Source: Desulfuromonadaceae bacterium (GTDB taxonomy: Bacteria; Desulfobacterota; Desulfuromonadia; Desulfuromonadales; JAHYIW01). From it: a stretch of 64,000 nucleotides of DNA. The DNA lies in assembly GCA_019429445.1 (NCBI GenBank), contig JAHYIW010000017.1, positions 1 to 64,000 on the forward strand. The letters are read 5' to 3'. Below the pieces are notes generated by a model, which saw nothing but the letters and a program-made list of their open reading frames with translations, did not search any database and was not told the origin of the DNA. Shown piece after piece: positions 42,551 through 51,553 of the stretch. The first letter of the stretch is position 1. Every line of letters starts with the position of its first letter. A program made the position numbers and the translations under genes.

Positions 42551-43588
42551 ATGCACCGTTCATTTTTAGCCATATCAGCGACGGCACTACTTCTTTTGTC
42601 GTCTTCCTGTGTTCTTCGCTCGGAGCAGCCGGTTCGTTGGCGTGGTGATTCTCCTGAACTGGTCTGGCCTGTCCCCCCCGCGCAACCGCGCATAAAATAC
42701 CTGCGTTCATTGCACGGGTCGGCTGATTTCTCGTCCAATAATGTTGGAACCACGTTTTTTCGCTGGTTAAGCGGGGAAAAAGACAAGAATTTCGCACTTT
42801 CCGTGCCGTTCGGTGTGGCGGCCGACGGTGATGGAAGGGTTTGGGTCACTGACCCCCCGCAGCGAACTATTTTTTGTTTCGATTTGCGTCGGGAAAAAGT
42901 CTCTATCTTGCAAGTTTTGTCCGGGCGGTATTTGATGTCTCCGACCGGAATCAGTTACGATCCGGTTAAAGATATTTTGTCGGTTGCGGATTCTGCTCTG
43001 AATACCGTCTTTGTTTTTACCCCTGACGGCACCCTGCTTGGCGAACGGGTTCCGGAAGGTGGTTACGGGCGACCGGGGGGGGTGGCGTTCGATGCAGATT
43101 CAACCCTTTATGTTGCCGATGTTACGCGCCATCAGGTGGTTAAATTCGCTGCCGATGGCAGCTTTCTTGGGGTTATCAAAGGTCAGGCGGCCCCTGAGCA
43201 TGGCTTTAACTCTCCCGTCCACTTGGCGGTTGATACAGAGCAACAACTCTATGTTACAGATTCGATGAACTTTCGGGTTGAAAAGTTTGATGAAGTTGGC
43301 AAGTCTTTAAGTGTATTCGGAAAAATCGGTGATGTGCCGGGCAGCTTTGCGCGACCTCGCGGAGTTGCGATCGATAGTGAACGGCATCTCTATGTCGCTG
43401 ACGCGCTGCTGGATAATGTGCAGATCTTCAATCAGGAGGGGCAATTGTTACTTGCGTTCGGTAAAACAGGGACCGAACGTGGCGAGTTTTCGCTTCCTGC
43501 CGGACTTTTTATTGATCGCCATAACCGGCTTTACGTTGTCGACAGTTACAATCAGCGTATCCAGATTTTTACCTATTTAACCGATTAG
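42551..43588 (+). CDS. NHL-repeat lipoprotein
   Basis: 345 residues. A lipoprotein signal ends LLSSSC with lipidated Cys20. The rest is a beta-propeller of about six NHL blades, with repeated D-x-x-LYVAD or VTD-like motifs (RVWVTDPPQRTIFCFD, TLYVADVTRHQVVKF, QLYVTDSMNFRVEKF, HLYVADALLDNVQIF, RLYVVDSYNQRIQIF). Propeller lipoproteins of this type are often found next to multihaem cytochromes in Geobacter, presumably as scaffolds on the membrane. It follows the PpiC gene by 11 bases and precedes the cytochromes. Confidence 0.88.
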   Translation: MHRSFLAISATALLLLSSSCVLRSEQPVRWRGDSPELVWPVPPAQPRIKYLRSLHGSADFSSNNVGTTFFRWLSGEKDKNFALSVPFGVAADGDGRVWVTDPPQRTIFCFDLRREKVSILQVLSGRYLMSPTGISYDPVKDILSVADSALNTVFVFTPDGTLLGERVPEGGYGRPGGVAFDADSTLYVADVTRHQVVKFAADGSFLGVIKGQAAPEHGFNSPVHLAVDTEQQLYVTDSMNFRVEKFDEVGKSLSVFGKIGDVPGSFARPRGVAIDSERHLYVADALLDNVQIFNQEGQLLLAFGKTGTERGEFSLPAGLFIDRHNRLYVVDSYNQRIQIFTYLTD

Positions 43589-43712
43589 GCATCTTTATAA
43601 AATGGCGCATTTTTTGCACATTGGTCTTGGTTAGCAGATAGCATCTGCTTGGCTTATCGTGTGCTTATTGGAAGTTACATGTAGAATTCTTTTTTGTCAG
43701 GACCAGCCTACA

Positions 43713-44525
43713 GTGATTATTCGCTTTTTTATTCTACTTTTATTTTGCAGTTTTTTTTCTGCTGCGGCATTTGCAGCCTCTGCTCCCCTCTATCTGGGGG
43801 AAAATGATGGGGTGAACCCCAACCCGCACAACCTGTCAAATATGAGTCAAGCTGCGATTAAAGCAGCCGACACCGGTGATCCCAACGAAACACGCATCTG
43901 TGTGTTCTGCCATACCCCGCATGGTGCGACGCCAGATACACCGTTATGGGGGCGTCCCGACCCGCTTTTGATGGGGTCTTTCCCCGTCTATAATTCCGCA
44001 TCAACGATTCAGATTCGCGATACTCCCGCAACCAGGGCTCTGGCCGATTATGATAATGGCGGCGAATATCCGAACGGTGCGAGCAAGCTGTGTCTGTCGT
44101 GTCATGACGGTGCTACCGCCATCGGCACCATGGTGAACGATATGTTTATCACCATGTCTTTAAATAGCGACTATATTACAAATCCGCAAATGATTTTTGA
44201 TGACGTTTCTTTAGGGAATACGCACCCGATCTCGTTTGTCTACAATTCGTCGGTGGTCACGGCGCTGGGGGCAGGATACCAATTCAATTCCCCTTATCTT
44301 GACGGTCAGCAGCGCATGCAGTGTACCACCTGTCATGATCCGCACTTCAATTCCGATCTCGCTGACGGGGCTCGCCGGGCACCCTACGGTGCCGGTGGGG
44401 CGTATGATTTGCCTTTCTGGCGCGGGGCCGGGTTGAATGAAGCGACGGAATATGACGCGATTTGCAATGCCTGCCATGTGGCAGATTATAATCCGCCCCC
44501 GGCAAGTGACCCCCATGGGATGTGA
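43713..44525 (+). CDS. Periplasmic tetrahaem cytochrome c
   Basis: 270 residues from a GTG start with AGGA upstream; this gives the signal peptide IIRFFILLLFCSFFSAAAFA. There are four CxxCH haem-binding motifs: CVFCH, CLSCH, CTTCH and CNACH. An NTHPISF motif and other histidines could be distal ligands. The sequence between haems 1 and 2 is loop-rich. A doubled CXXCH-type cytochrome is the closest family. It is coupled to the next cytochrome gene, which starts one base after its stop codon. It probably carries electrons across the periplasm or to the outer membrane. Confidence 0.9.
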   Translation: MIIRFFILLLFCSFFSAAAFAASAPLYLGENDGVNPNPHNLSNMSQAAIKAADTGDPNETRICVFCHTPHGATPDTPLWGRPDPLLMGSFPVYNSASTIQIRDTPATRALADYDNGGEYPNGASKLCLSCHDGATAIGTMVNDMFITMSLNSDYITNPQMIFDDVSLGNTHPISFVYNSSVVTALGAGYQFNSPYLDGQQRMQCTTCHDPHFNSDLADGARRAPYGAGGAYDLPFWRGAGLNEATEYDAICNACHVADYNPPPASDPHGM

Positions 44526-44526
44526 C

Positions 44527-45633
44527 ATGTTTATTATAAAACGATCCTGTATCATCCTGCTTGCTGCGTTCAGTCTTTTCTTATGCTGGCCGGGGGGCAC
44601 TTCTTTTGCCCAGAGCAAGCTGCAAGGGGTCCACGGTGATCGCTCCCTGATGTCAAAATCATGCCGCGCCTGTCACCGGGGCATGACCATGGTTATCAGT
44701 GGTGAGGAAGGGGTCTGTCTCGATTGTCACGGTACTGCCGAGCGGCGCGACATTATGGTCAAACGCGGTTATTTGAAAGAGCGCGCGGTTGGTTATCTTG
44801 CTGATATTGATGCCGAGGTGCGTAAACCCTATGCTCATCCGGTTCTGTCGGTGCGTGGTGCTCACCGCAGTAACGAACTTCTTCCCGAGGAAGAAGTCAA
44901 CGCCCCCCGCCATGCGGAATGTGTCGATTGTCACGAATCACATTCGACCGATATTGAAACGCCGTTCGGCGGGATCAAGGGGAAACGCGTTGGCAATCTG
45001 GTGTCACAAATCGAGCAGGAATATGAGCTGTGCTACCTGTGTCATTCGTTCAGTGCGAATCTGCCCGCTTTTTCAACCGATAAGCATAATGAATTCAAAA
45101 CCACGAACCCCTCCTTTCATCCGGTCGAGGGGGAAGGGAAGCGTGAATTCGTTGTCAGTCTTCTGCAGCCTTACGCCGCACGGAAAAACAAACCTGCCGA
45201 TATTTCGATAATCAGTTGTTCCGACTGCCATGGCAGCGATGAGCCTGACGCTCCCGGCGGACCGCACGGTTCAATTTACCGTGGTTTGCTGAAACGGAAC
45301 TACGAGACAGAGGATGGTTACCCGGAAAGCGCCTTTGCTTATGCCCTGTGTTACACCTGTCACGATCGGGGCAGTATCTTGTCCAATGAAAGTTTTTCCT
45401 TGCATCAAAAGCACATTCAGGGGTTCAGTCCGGATCAACCCGGCACCAGCTGTTATACCTGTCATGATGCCCATGGCAGTACGATGAATCCTTACCTGTT
45501 GACTTTTAATCAAGCGGTGGTTGAACCGACCAAAGAAGGCAAGCGGGAATACAAAGCCGAAGGCGTTGCCGCCTTTCATGGCAGTTGCACCCTGGTCTGT
45601 CATGGTGTCGAACATAATCCAAGAACATACTGA
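44527..45633 (+). CDS. Octahaem c-type cytochrome with one CX3CH site
   Basis: 368 residues. A signal peptide ends near TSFAQS. Seven standard CxxCH motifs (CRACH, CLDCH, CVDCH, CYLCH, CSDCH, CYTCH, CYTCH) are followed by a C-terminal CTLVCH, which has three residues between the cysteines. CX3CH haem attachment is known but uncommon. HAECVDCHESH and PGTSCYTCHDAHGS resemble the nitrite-reductase/NrfB-like multihaem folds. It follows the tetrahaem cytochrome directly and ends in a terminator, closing the electron-transfer unit. Likely an extracytoplasmic electron carrier. Confidence 0.9.
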   Translation: MFIIKRSCIILLAAFSLFLCWPGGTSFAQSKLQGVHGDRSLMSKSCRACHRGMTMVISGEEGVCLDCHGTAERRDIMVKRGYLKERAVGYLADIDAEVRKPYAHPVLSVRGAHRSNELLPEEEVNAPRHAECVDCHESHSTDIETPFGGIKGKRVGNLVSQIEQEYELCYLCHSFSANLPAFSTDKHNEFKTTNPSFHPVEGEGKREFVVSLLQPYAARKNKPADISIISCSDCHGSDEPDAPGGPHGSIYRGLLKRNYETEDGYPESAFAYALCYTCHDRGSILSNESFSLHQKHIQGFSPDQPGTSCYTCHDAHGSTMNPYLLTFNQAVVEPTKEGKREYKAEGVAAFHGSCTLVCHGVEHNPRTY

Positions 45634-45655
45634 TTTTATTCATTCTTGTGGCTGC

Positions 45656-45686
45656 AAGGGTCGACGTTTTGCGTCGGCCCTTTTTA
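45656..45686 (+). terminator. Terminator of the cytochrome unit
   Basis: AAGGGTCGACG and CGTCGGCCCTT pair with one mismatch around a TTTTG loop, followed by TTTTT. Confidence 0.85.
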
Positions 45687-45724
45687 ATTTAAATATGTTT
45701 TTCTCCATGCTACTATGCGCAATT

Positions 45725-46927
45725 ATGCCAAGCTTTCGTTGTAAAATAGGAACTGCTGACGGACGGGTGCTCGAAAAAGATTTCGATGCCGCTGATCGCG
45801 AGGTATTGCGTGAAAGTCTCCAAGAACAGGGGTTCTTTGTTTTCCGGATCAGCAACCGGTCACTGAATTTATTTTCACACGGAACACACACCAGGGTGAG
45901 CGGACGACGCCTGTTGACGCTCAATCAGGAACTGATTGCCCTGTTGCGTTCCGGATTGCCGATTCTGCAGGCACTCGACACGTTGATTGAGCGCATGGAG
46001 GCGGGGGCACTGCTTGAGGCCCTTCAGGATATTCGCGAAAGCATCAAGGGCGGAGCGTCCTTGTCAGAAGCTTTCGAAAAATATCCGCACATATTTTCCA
46101 ACCTTTATATTGCCGCACTGCGGGCAGGAGAACGCACCGGCGATTTGCCGGTCATGCTGAAGCGCCACATCGAGTATCAGAAACGTGTCGAGTCGCTCAA
46201 GGCCAAGGTGCGCAAAGAGAGTTTTTATCCGCTGTTGTTGATGGGCGCGGTGTGTGGCGTGGTCCTGTTCCTGATGCTTTACGTGATTCCGACCTTTTCA
46301 CGGGTGTTCGCTGACGCCAACATGAAACTGCCGTTTTTGACGCGGGTGTTGATCACGGTGGCGCATGGTTTGGCTGGCAGCGTGATCTTTTGGCTGCCAC
46401 TGCTGCTTGCCGCGATCTGGGGAGGACGGATTTACTTGCGCAGCGCTAACGGCATGTTGCTGCGTGACAAAATAAAACTCAAATTGTTCTTTTTTGGTAA
46501 ATTATTCGCTGATTATGCGCTTTCCAATTTTTGTCGAACACTGGAAACGACATTGGCCAGCGGTGTTCCGCTGGTGCAGTCAATGCAGATGTCACGCGGC
46601 GCGTTGAATAACCGGATCCTCGAAGAAAAACTGAAGGTTGCGACCCGCCAGGTTGAGGAAGGCGGGGAGTTTTCCGTTGCGCTGGAACGGACCGGATTTG
46701 TTCCGTTGATTGCGCTACGCATGCTGGCGGTCGGTGAAGCCGGTGGTTCACTGGAGTTGATGCTGAGCGAAGTGGCCGATTATTATGAAGCGGAAGTCGA
46801 ACAACGTCTCGATCGGCTGACAACGTTGATTGAGCCGATCCTGATGTTGACGATGGGGGTGGTGGTGGGAGGAATTATTGTTGCCATGTATATTCCGATC
46901 TTCCAGCTTGCCGGGACCGCCGGATGA
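45725..46927 (+). CDS. gspF: Type II secretion/type IV pilus inner-membrane protein GspF-like
   Basis: 400 residues from the ATG that begins MPSFRCKIG. Two T2SSF domains (about 65-190 and 270-390) each contain a helical bundle, and three transmembrane helices follow the first (RKESFYPLLLMGAVCGVVLFLM, GSVIFWLPLLLAAIW) and end the protein (ILMLTMGVVVGGIIVAMYIPIF). It is the polytopic platform protein that couples the ATPase to pseudopilus assembly. The operon starts here, with no other gene in front, and gspE starts 16 bases after its stop. Confidence 0.92.
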   Translation: MPSFRCKIGTADGRVLEKDFDAADREVLRESLQEQGFFVFRISNRSLNLFSHGTHTRVSGRRLLTLNQELIALLRSGLPILQALDTLIERMEAGALLEALQDIRESIKGGASLSEAFEKYPHIFSNLYIAALRAGERTGDLPVMLKRHIEYQKRVESLKAKVRKESFYPLLLMGAVCGVVLFLMLYVIPTFSRVFADANMKLPFLTRVLITVAHGLAGSVIFWLPLLLAAIWGGRIYLRSANGMLLRDKIKLKLFFFGKLFADYALSNFCRTLETTLASGVPLVQSMQMSRGALNNRILEEKLKVATRQVEEGGEFSVALERTGFVPLIALRMLAVGEAGGSLELMLSEVADYYEAEVEQRLDRLTTLIEPILMLTMGVVVGGIIVAMYIPIFQLAGTAG

Positions 46928-46943
46928 TGAGTGAGGTAAGCAG

Positions 46944-48659
46944 GTGAGTTTTCAACGAAAAAAATTAGGAGAAATTCTCGTTGAGATGGGGACATTGACG
47001 CCCTCCGAGGTTGATCTCCTGCTGGCCAAGAAAAAGATTTCCGGAACCAATTTCGGCCAAACCGGTGTCCAGGAAGGGCTGTTCAGCGATGAAACCCTGG
47101 CGCAGGCCATTGCCAGCCAATATGGGCTGGAATATGTTGATCTGGAGTTTTTTCTGCCGGAAGCCGCGCTCCTCGAATCGTTACCCTCCGGAGCGCCACA
47201 GCGATTCGGTTTCATGCCGATTAAACGCACCGATAAGGGGCTGGTTGTTGCTGTTGCCAATCCAACTGACGTTGAAAATCTCGACGATCTTGAACTTCTG
47301 TTGGGGGAACCACTTATTCTCAAGGTCGGTTCTGCCAGCCGGATTCATCAGCTCCTTGAAAAGGGTGATACCTCCAATCGTGTGCTGCAGGAAGTTTCGG
47401 AAGATTTCAAACTGCAACTGGTCAAGGAAAGTGACAAGGGGGATGAAGTCCTTTCTCTGGAAAAGCTCGCCGACGACGCCAGCCCGATTATTCGCCTGAT
47501 CGATTCGACCCTTTACGATGCACTGAAAAAACGCGCCAGTGATATTCATATTGAATCGACACCGCAAGGTGTGGTGATCAAATACCGGATCGACGGGGTG
47601 CTCTATCGGGCGACCGAGACTCTCGACAGCCGCTTTCAGGGGCCGATTATTTCGCGGATCAAGGTGATGAGTGAACTTGACATCTCTGAGCGACGAATCC
47701 CCCAGGACGGGCGTTTCAAGGTTCGTCTGGGGAGTAAATCGATCGATTTCCGGGTGTCGATCATGCCCAGTGTTTTTGGTGAAGACGCCGTTATCCGGAT
47801 TCTCGATAAAGAGTCGATTGCCTCCGATCTGAAAGGGTTGACGCTGGAAGTGCTGGGTTTCCCTGAGCGTGAACTGAAGCGTTTCCGCCGGCTGATCCGT
47901 GAGCCTTACGGCATGATTCTGGTCACCGGTCCGACGGGGAGCGGTAAAACCACCAGTCTCTATGCTGCTCTCAGTGAAATCAAAAGTGATCAGGAAAAGA
48001 TTATCACCATTGAGGATCCGGTCGAATATCAGGTTGCCGGGGTGGTACAGATTCCGGTCAATGAAAAGAAAGGGTTGACCTTCGCGCGTGGCTTGCGTTC
48101 CATCTTGCGGCATGATCCGGACAAGATCATGGTCGGCGAGATCCGTGACCCGGAAACGGCACAAATTGCGGTCCAGTCAGCCTTGACGGGTCACCTGGTT
48201 TTTACCACGGTCCATGCGAACAATGTTTTTGATGTGCTGGGACGTTTCATGCATATGGGGATTGATCCGTATAATTTTGTCTCCTGTCTCAATTGTGTCA
48301 TCGCGCAGCGGCTGGTGCGCAAGTTGTGTCCCCACTGTCGAAAGCGGGTTGAGTATTCGCGTGAGCGTCTCGAAGAATCACGGCTCGATTACACAACCTT
48401 TCGCGATCTGCCTCTCTATGAGGGGGAGGGGTGCAAGGAATGTAATGGATCCGGGTATCGGGGGCGGAGTGCGATCGTGGAGCTGCTGGTGCTCGATGAT
48501 CATTTGCGCGAGCTGATCATGACCCGCGAGCCGGTAGCGCGATTAAAACAGGTGGCGCGTGAATCGGGGACCGTCTTCCTGCGTGATTCGGCGGTGGAAA
48601 AGCTGGTGGCCGGGATAACGTCGTTACCGGAGATCGATCGGGTGACTTTTGTCGAGTAG
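46944..48659 (+). CDS. gspE: Type II secretion/pilus assembly ATPase GspE (PilB-like)
   Basis: 571 residues from a GTG start. The N-terminal MshEN/N1E region (LGEILVEMGTLTPSEVDLLL) is followed by a second N domain and the ATPase domain: RASDIHIES, Walker A GPTGSGKT, Asp box (TIEDPVEY), Walker B (IMVGEIRDPETA), His box (TGHLVFTTVHAN) and a zinc-binding C4 loop (CPHCRK and CKECNGSG). It powers pseudopilus extension. Tightly coupled to pilM downstream. Confidence 0.95.
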   Translation: MSFQRKKLGEILVEMGTLTPSEVDLLLAKKKISGTNFGQTGVQEGLFSDETLAQAIASQYGLEYVDLEFFLPEAALLESLPSGAPQRFGFMPIKRTDKGLVVAVANPTDVENLDDLELLLGEPLILKVGSASRIHQLLEKGDTSNRVLQEVSEDFKLQLVKESDKGDEVLSLEKLADDASPIIRLIDSTLYDALKKRASDIHIESTPQGVVIKYRIDGVLYRATETLDSRFQGPIISRIKVMSELDISERRIPQDGRFKVRLGSKSIDFRVSIMPSVFGEDAVIRILDKESIASDLKGLTLEVLGFPERELKRFRRLIREPYGMILVTGPTGSGKTTSLYAALSEIKSDQEKIITIEDPVEYQVAGVVQIPVNEKKGLTFARGLRSILRHDPDKIMVGEIRDPETAQIAVQSALTGHLVFTTVHANNVFDVLGRFMHMGIDPYNFVSCLNCVIAQRLVRKLCPHCRKRVEYSRERLEESRLDYTTFRDLPLYEGEGCKECNGSGYRGRSAIVELLVLDDHLRELIMTREPVARLKQVARESGTVFLRDSAVEKLVAGITSLPEIDRVTFVE

Positions 48660-48663
48660 GAAT

Positions 48664-49581
48664 ATGTTGCGAAGAACTTATCTGGGGCTGGATGTAACTG
48701 GTTATGAGTTGCGTGCCGTCTCCTTGCGTCGTGCCGGCAAAAGTGTGGCACTGAGCGGCGGAAAATTTTTGTCGTTGGCGCCAGGACGTTTGACAGTTTC
48801 TCCCCATAAACTCAACATCATTAATCGCTCCGGTCTGGTCAGTGATCTGCGGGATCTTTTTGATGGGCTGGCGGGAGGGGAGGAGCGGGTTGCGCTGTCC
48901 TTGCCGGACCTCGCCGGTCGGCTGCTGTTGACCGAGATTGAAACTTCGTTTAAAAGCCATGCTGAAGGGCGGGAAATTCTGCGCTGGCAGATGAAAAAAA
49001 AACTGCCTGCGGAACTCGGCGAGTTGCAACTCGATTTTCAGACGTTGCGCAAAGAGGAAAGTGGTCGATCCAGCGTTCTGGTCGGGTTGTTAAGCAAGGC
49101 GGTGGTCGAGCAATATGAAGAGGTGCTGGAGGATGCCGGTTTGCAGCCGGTACAGATTGAACTGCACGCCCTGGCGCTCTTTAACTATTATGTCCAGCGA
49201 CGCTTTGACCTGGGGGAAGATTTTATTTTTATCGGGGTCGAAAATGACAATCTGATCATCAGTTTCTTTCACGAAAAGTGCCTGACTTTTTGCCGCGTCA
49301 AGTATCTGGCTGCACACCCCGATCGGGTATTTCAGGAAGTGAATCGCTCCATCGTTGGTTTGCGGGAGCAATTTCACATGTTGCGGCGGGCAACGGTTTT
49401 TGCCCACATTGAGCCAGTCGACGTTGATGATTACATCACCGGATTACAAGCGGTTTTTGAGCGTGATATCGTCCTTCTTGACCCCAGAATTGATCGCCTG
49501 GCGAATTTCGCAAGCAGTTTCGGTAAAGACGACGCGTTGCGTTTGACGGCAGCTATCGGTGCGGCTGAAAGATTATTATAA
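48664..49581 (+). CDS. pilM: PilM-like actin-fold assembly protein
   Basis: 305 residues from the ATG with TAGGA 5 bases upstream. It starts TYLGLDVTGYELRAV, which matches the first phosphate loop of the PilM/GspL cytoplasmic actin-like fold, and contains EILRWQMKKKLPAELGELQLDF and LVGLLSKAVVEQYEEVLEDAGLQPVQIELHALALFNYY, typical of PilM. There is no transmembrane segment, so unlike GspL it needs PilN for membrane attachment. Followed by pilN, pilO and a PilP/GspC-like gene in the same direction. Confidence 0.85.
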   Translation: MLRRTYLGLDVTGYELRAVSLRRAGKSVALSGGKFLSLAPGRLTVSPHKLNIINRSGLVSDLRDLFDGLAGGEERVALSLPDLAGRLLLTEIETSFKSHAEGREILRWQMKKKLPAELGELQLDFQTLRKEESGRSSVLVGLLSKAVVEQYEEVLEDAGLQPVQIELHALALFNYYVQRRFDLGEDFIFIGVENDNLIISFFHEKCLTFCRVKYLAAHPDRVFQEVNRSIVGLREQFHMLRRATVFAHIEPVDVDDYITGLQAVFERDIVLLDPRIDRLANFASSFGKDDALRLTAAIGAAERLL

Positions 49582-49584
49582 ACC

Positions 49585-50160
49585 ATGAAGCTTGCTATTA
49601 ATCTGGCCACTAAATCTTACCCGAACCGGCGGGCACTGACTGCCGGGGGGACGCTGTTGCTGGTTCTTCTGGGGGTTTTTCTGGTCAACAACCTGATCGG
49701 GCTGGCGGCTGAAAATAATCGCACCAGGCAACTGGTTGAGCGTTTTTCTGCGTTGGAAGAATCGCCGGGGCAGACAGCGGAACAGGCCCCGGTCGTGCCG
49801 CAGGTCAGCTATTCGGCAGAGGCACTTGTGCAGCAACGGCAGCGGATCGTTTTGGCAAACCGATTACTGGAAGAAGATGCCTTTCGGTGGACGGCCCTGC
49901 TTGACCGGTTGGAAGCGATTTTGCCTGAAGGAGTCAGCCTCAGTTCGATTACACCACACCTTAAGGACGGGGTTATCAATATCAGTGGCAGGTCCCGGGA
50001 TGTTTCGACCCTTCAGCTTCTCCTCGACCGTTTGCTGGGCAGTGAATTCTTCTTTGATGTGCGTTTAGCGAGTCAGTCACGGGTTAAGGGGGGTAAGGGG
50101 CAAAGTGAAGCGACGCAAGTCCAGTTTACTCTCAGTATGATTTGGAAAGAAATTTTATGA
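49585..50160 (+). CDS. pilN: PilN-like inner-membrane assembly protein
   Basis: 191 residues. A short cytoplasmic N-terminus INLATKSYPNRRA (the PilN motif that docks into PilM), one transmembrane helix (GGTLLLVLLGVFLVNNLIG), a coiled coil and a periplasmic ferredoxin-like domain (about 95-190, RLEAILPEGVSLSSITPH). Three bases separate it from pilM and its stop overlaps the pilO start. Confidence 0.85.
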   Translation: MKLAINLATKSYPNRRALTAGGTLLLVLLGVFLVNNLIGLAAENNRTRQLVERFSALEESPGQTAEQAPVVPQVSYSAEALVQQRQRIVLANRLLEEDAFRWTALLDRLEAILPEGVSLSSITPHLKDGVINISGRSRDVSTLQLLLDRLLGSEFFFDVRLASQSRVKGGKGQSEATQVQFTLSMIWKEIL

Positions 50161-50720
50161 TTGTGGCGGCGAGTTTTCAGTTGCTGTGGCGCACCCAGAA
50201 ACCGCTGATAATAATGCTGTTGATCGCGGCACCATTGTTGGTCGGCATCCTCGGCTATCGTCATCTAGTAGCGATCCCCCGCCTGGCAACGCTCGAAAAA
50301 AACTATTTACAACGCCAGGCGGAGGTTCGTCTGGAACAGGCCGGGCGGGCCAGAAATCAGGGCCCGGCTGCCGAGTTTCAACGCAATCTGGAGGATTTTC
50401 GTCTCTTTGACGAAATACTTCCCCAGGAGCAGGAGTTTTCTGAACTGATCGGTGAGCTGGACACCCTTGCCGCCGCGACTGGACTTAACCTCGCCTCGAT
50501 CAACTATCAGACTGAAATCATCGAGGAAAGCGGGATTCTTGCCTATTCGCTGCAATTTTCATTGCAAGGTTCTTATGCCCAGGTGAAACGTTTTCTGTAT
50601 TCACTGGAAATGTCGCGACGCTTGATAACCATCGACAGCCTGGGCTTGAGTGGCGGTGCTGACGGCGACGGTGCTTTGCGCTTGAAGTTAACCACCTACT
50701 TCAAGGCGGAGGAATCATGA
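50157..50720 (+). CDS. pilO: PilO-like inner-membrane assembly protein
   Basis: 187 residues, start overlapping the pilN stop (ATGA). One transmembrane helix (PLIIMLLIAAPLLVGILGY), a coiled coil (about 40-95) and a periplasmic ferredoxin-like domain (LPQEQEFSELIGELDTLAAATGLNL, then YSLQFSLQGSYAQVKRFLYSLE). It should pair with PilN. Overlaps the following gene by 4 bases. Confidence 0.85.
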   Translation: MIVAASFQLLWRTQKPLIIMLLIAAPLLVGILGYRHLVAIPRLATLEKNYLQRQAEVRLEQAGRARNQGPAAEFQRNLEDFRLFDEILPQEQEFSELIGELDTLAAATGLNLASINYQTEIIEESGILAYSLQFSLQGSYAQVKRFLYSLEMSRRLITIDSLGLSGGADGDGALRLKLTTYFKAEES

Positions 50721-51553
50721 CCCGTTCCCAGCGGCTGATGGTTATTGCCGTCATTATTTTTATGCTGTCACTGGTGTATGCCTGGCTGGAGACCCCACGT
50801 CTTGAAAAAGCACCACCGGTGCCTGACAAGAAAGTCGTCCGTGCTGAAAATAAATCGTCAGCAGAGGTCGCGCGTCTCTACGAAGGACGCCTGCGGGTTG
50901 ATTTGCTGACACATGAAACGGGCAAATATTCCGGAATCAAACGCGATCTTTTCACCGGCAAGGTTGCTGCCAGTGCTCCGCCCCCGCCGCCCCCCCCGCC
51001 ACCTGAGCCGGAGGTTGTCGCCACGCCCGCACCTGAACCGGTGGCGGATGAAATATCCGCCGCGCCGGTGGCCGAGGTCGTGCGGACGCAGTTGGCACAA
51101 TTTACCTTTCTCGGTTATCTTAAAAAAAAGTTTCAGCAATCGGTATTTCTGACCGCCGCCGGTGAAATTTTTATCGTCAAGCAGGGAGACCGTTTCGGCG
51201 ATCAGTCACGCTTTGAAGTGCAAACCATCACTGTCGACAAAATGATAATTTCGGATCACATCAGCGGGAGTTTCATCAGTGTTTCATTGGTTGAGCAAGC
51301 GCCGCTGGTGCCGGATGAGATACCTTCCGCAACGACACTGCCGGGTGCAGCAAGGTATCACCCCGCCGCTGTTTCACCGCCAGTTTCGCAGCCTGCCGTG
51401 GTGCCGTACCCGCATCCGACCGTGATTGAGCCAGCGCCGGACAGCACGTCCCCGGTCGATGCGGAAGAGGTGCCGGTTGACGCAGAGGTCCCGGCGCATA
51501 CCGACGTGCCGCCAGTATTGATCAACTTTCCCAAAGGGATTTCGCATGACTAA
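50717..51553 (+). CDS. PilP/GspC-like inner-membrane lipoprotein-type or anchored linker protein
   Basis: 278 residues. A signal-anchor helix (LMVIAVIIFMLSLVYAWLE) is followed by a KRDLFTG element, then a run of nine prolines with a PEPEV spacer, then a beta-rich HR-type domain (LAQFTFLGYLKKKFQQSVFLTAAGEIFIVKQGDRF to SGSFISVSL) as in GspC and PilP, which link the inner-membrane platform to the secretin. A low-complexity proline/valine/alanine tail ends the protein. The proline run contains eight C in a row at the DNA level. Named PilP or GspC is not decidable by eye. Confidence 0.78.
   Translation: MTRSQRLMVIAVIIFMLSLVYAWLETPRLEKAPPVPDKKVVRAENKSSAEVARLYEGRLRVDLLTHETGKYSGIKRDLFTGKVAASAPPPPPPPPPEPEVVATPAPEPVADEISAAPVAEVVRTQLAQFTFLGYLKKKFQQSVFLTAAGEIFIVKQGDRFGDQSRFEVQTITVDKMIISDHISGSFISVSLVEQAPLVPDEIPSATTLPGAARYHPAAVSPPVSQPAVVPYPHPTVIEPAPDSTSPVDAEEVPVDAEVPAHTDVPPVLINFPKGISHD

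Noticed and set aside
43589-43712. Possible c-di-GMP (GEMM) riboswitch before the cytochrome genes
   Set aside because: I looked for the GGGACGCAAAGCC-type core and did not find it in this or other leaders.
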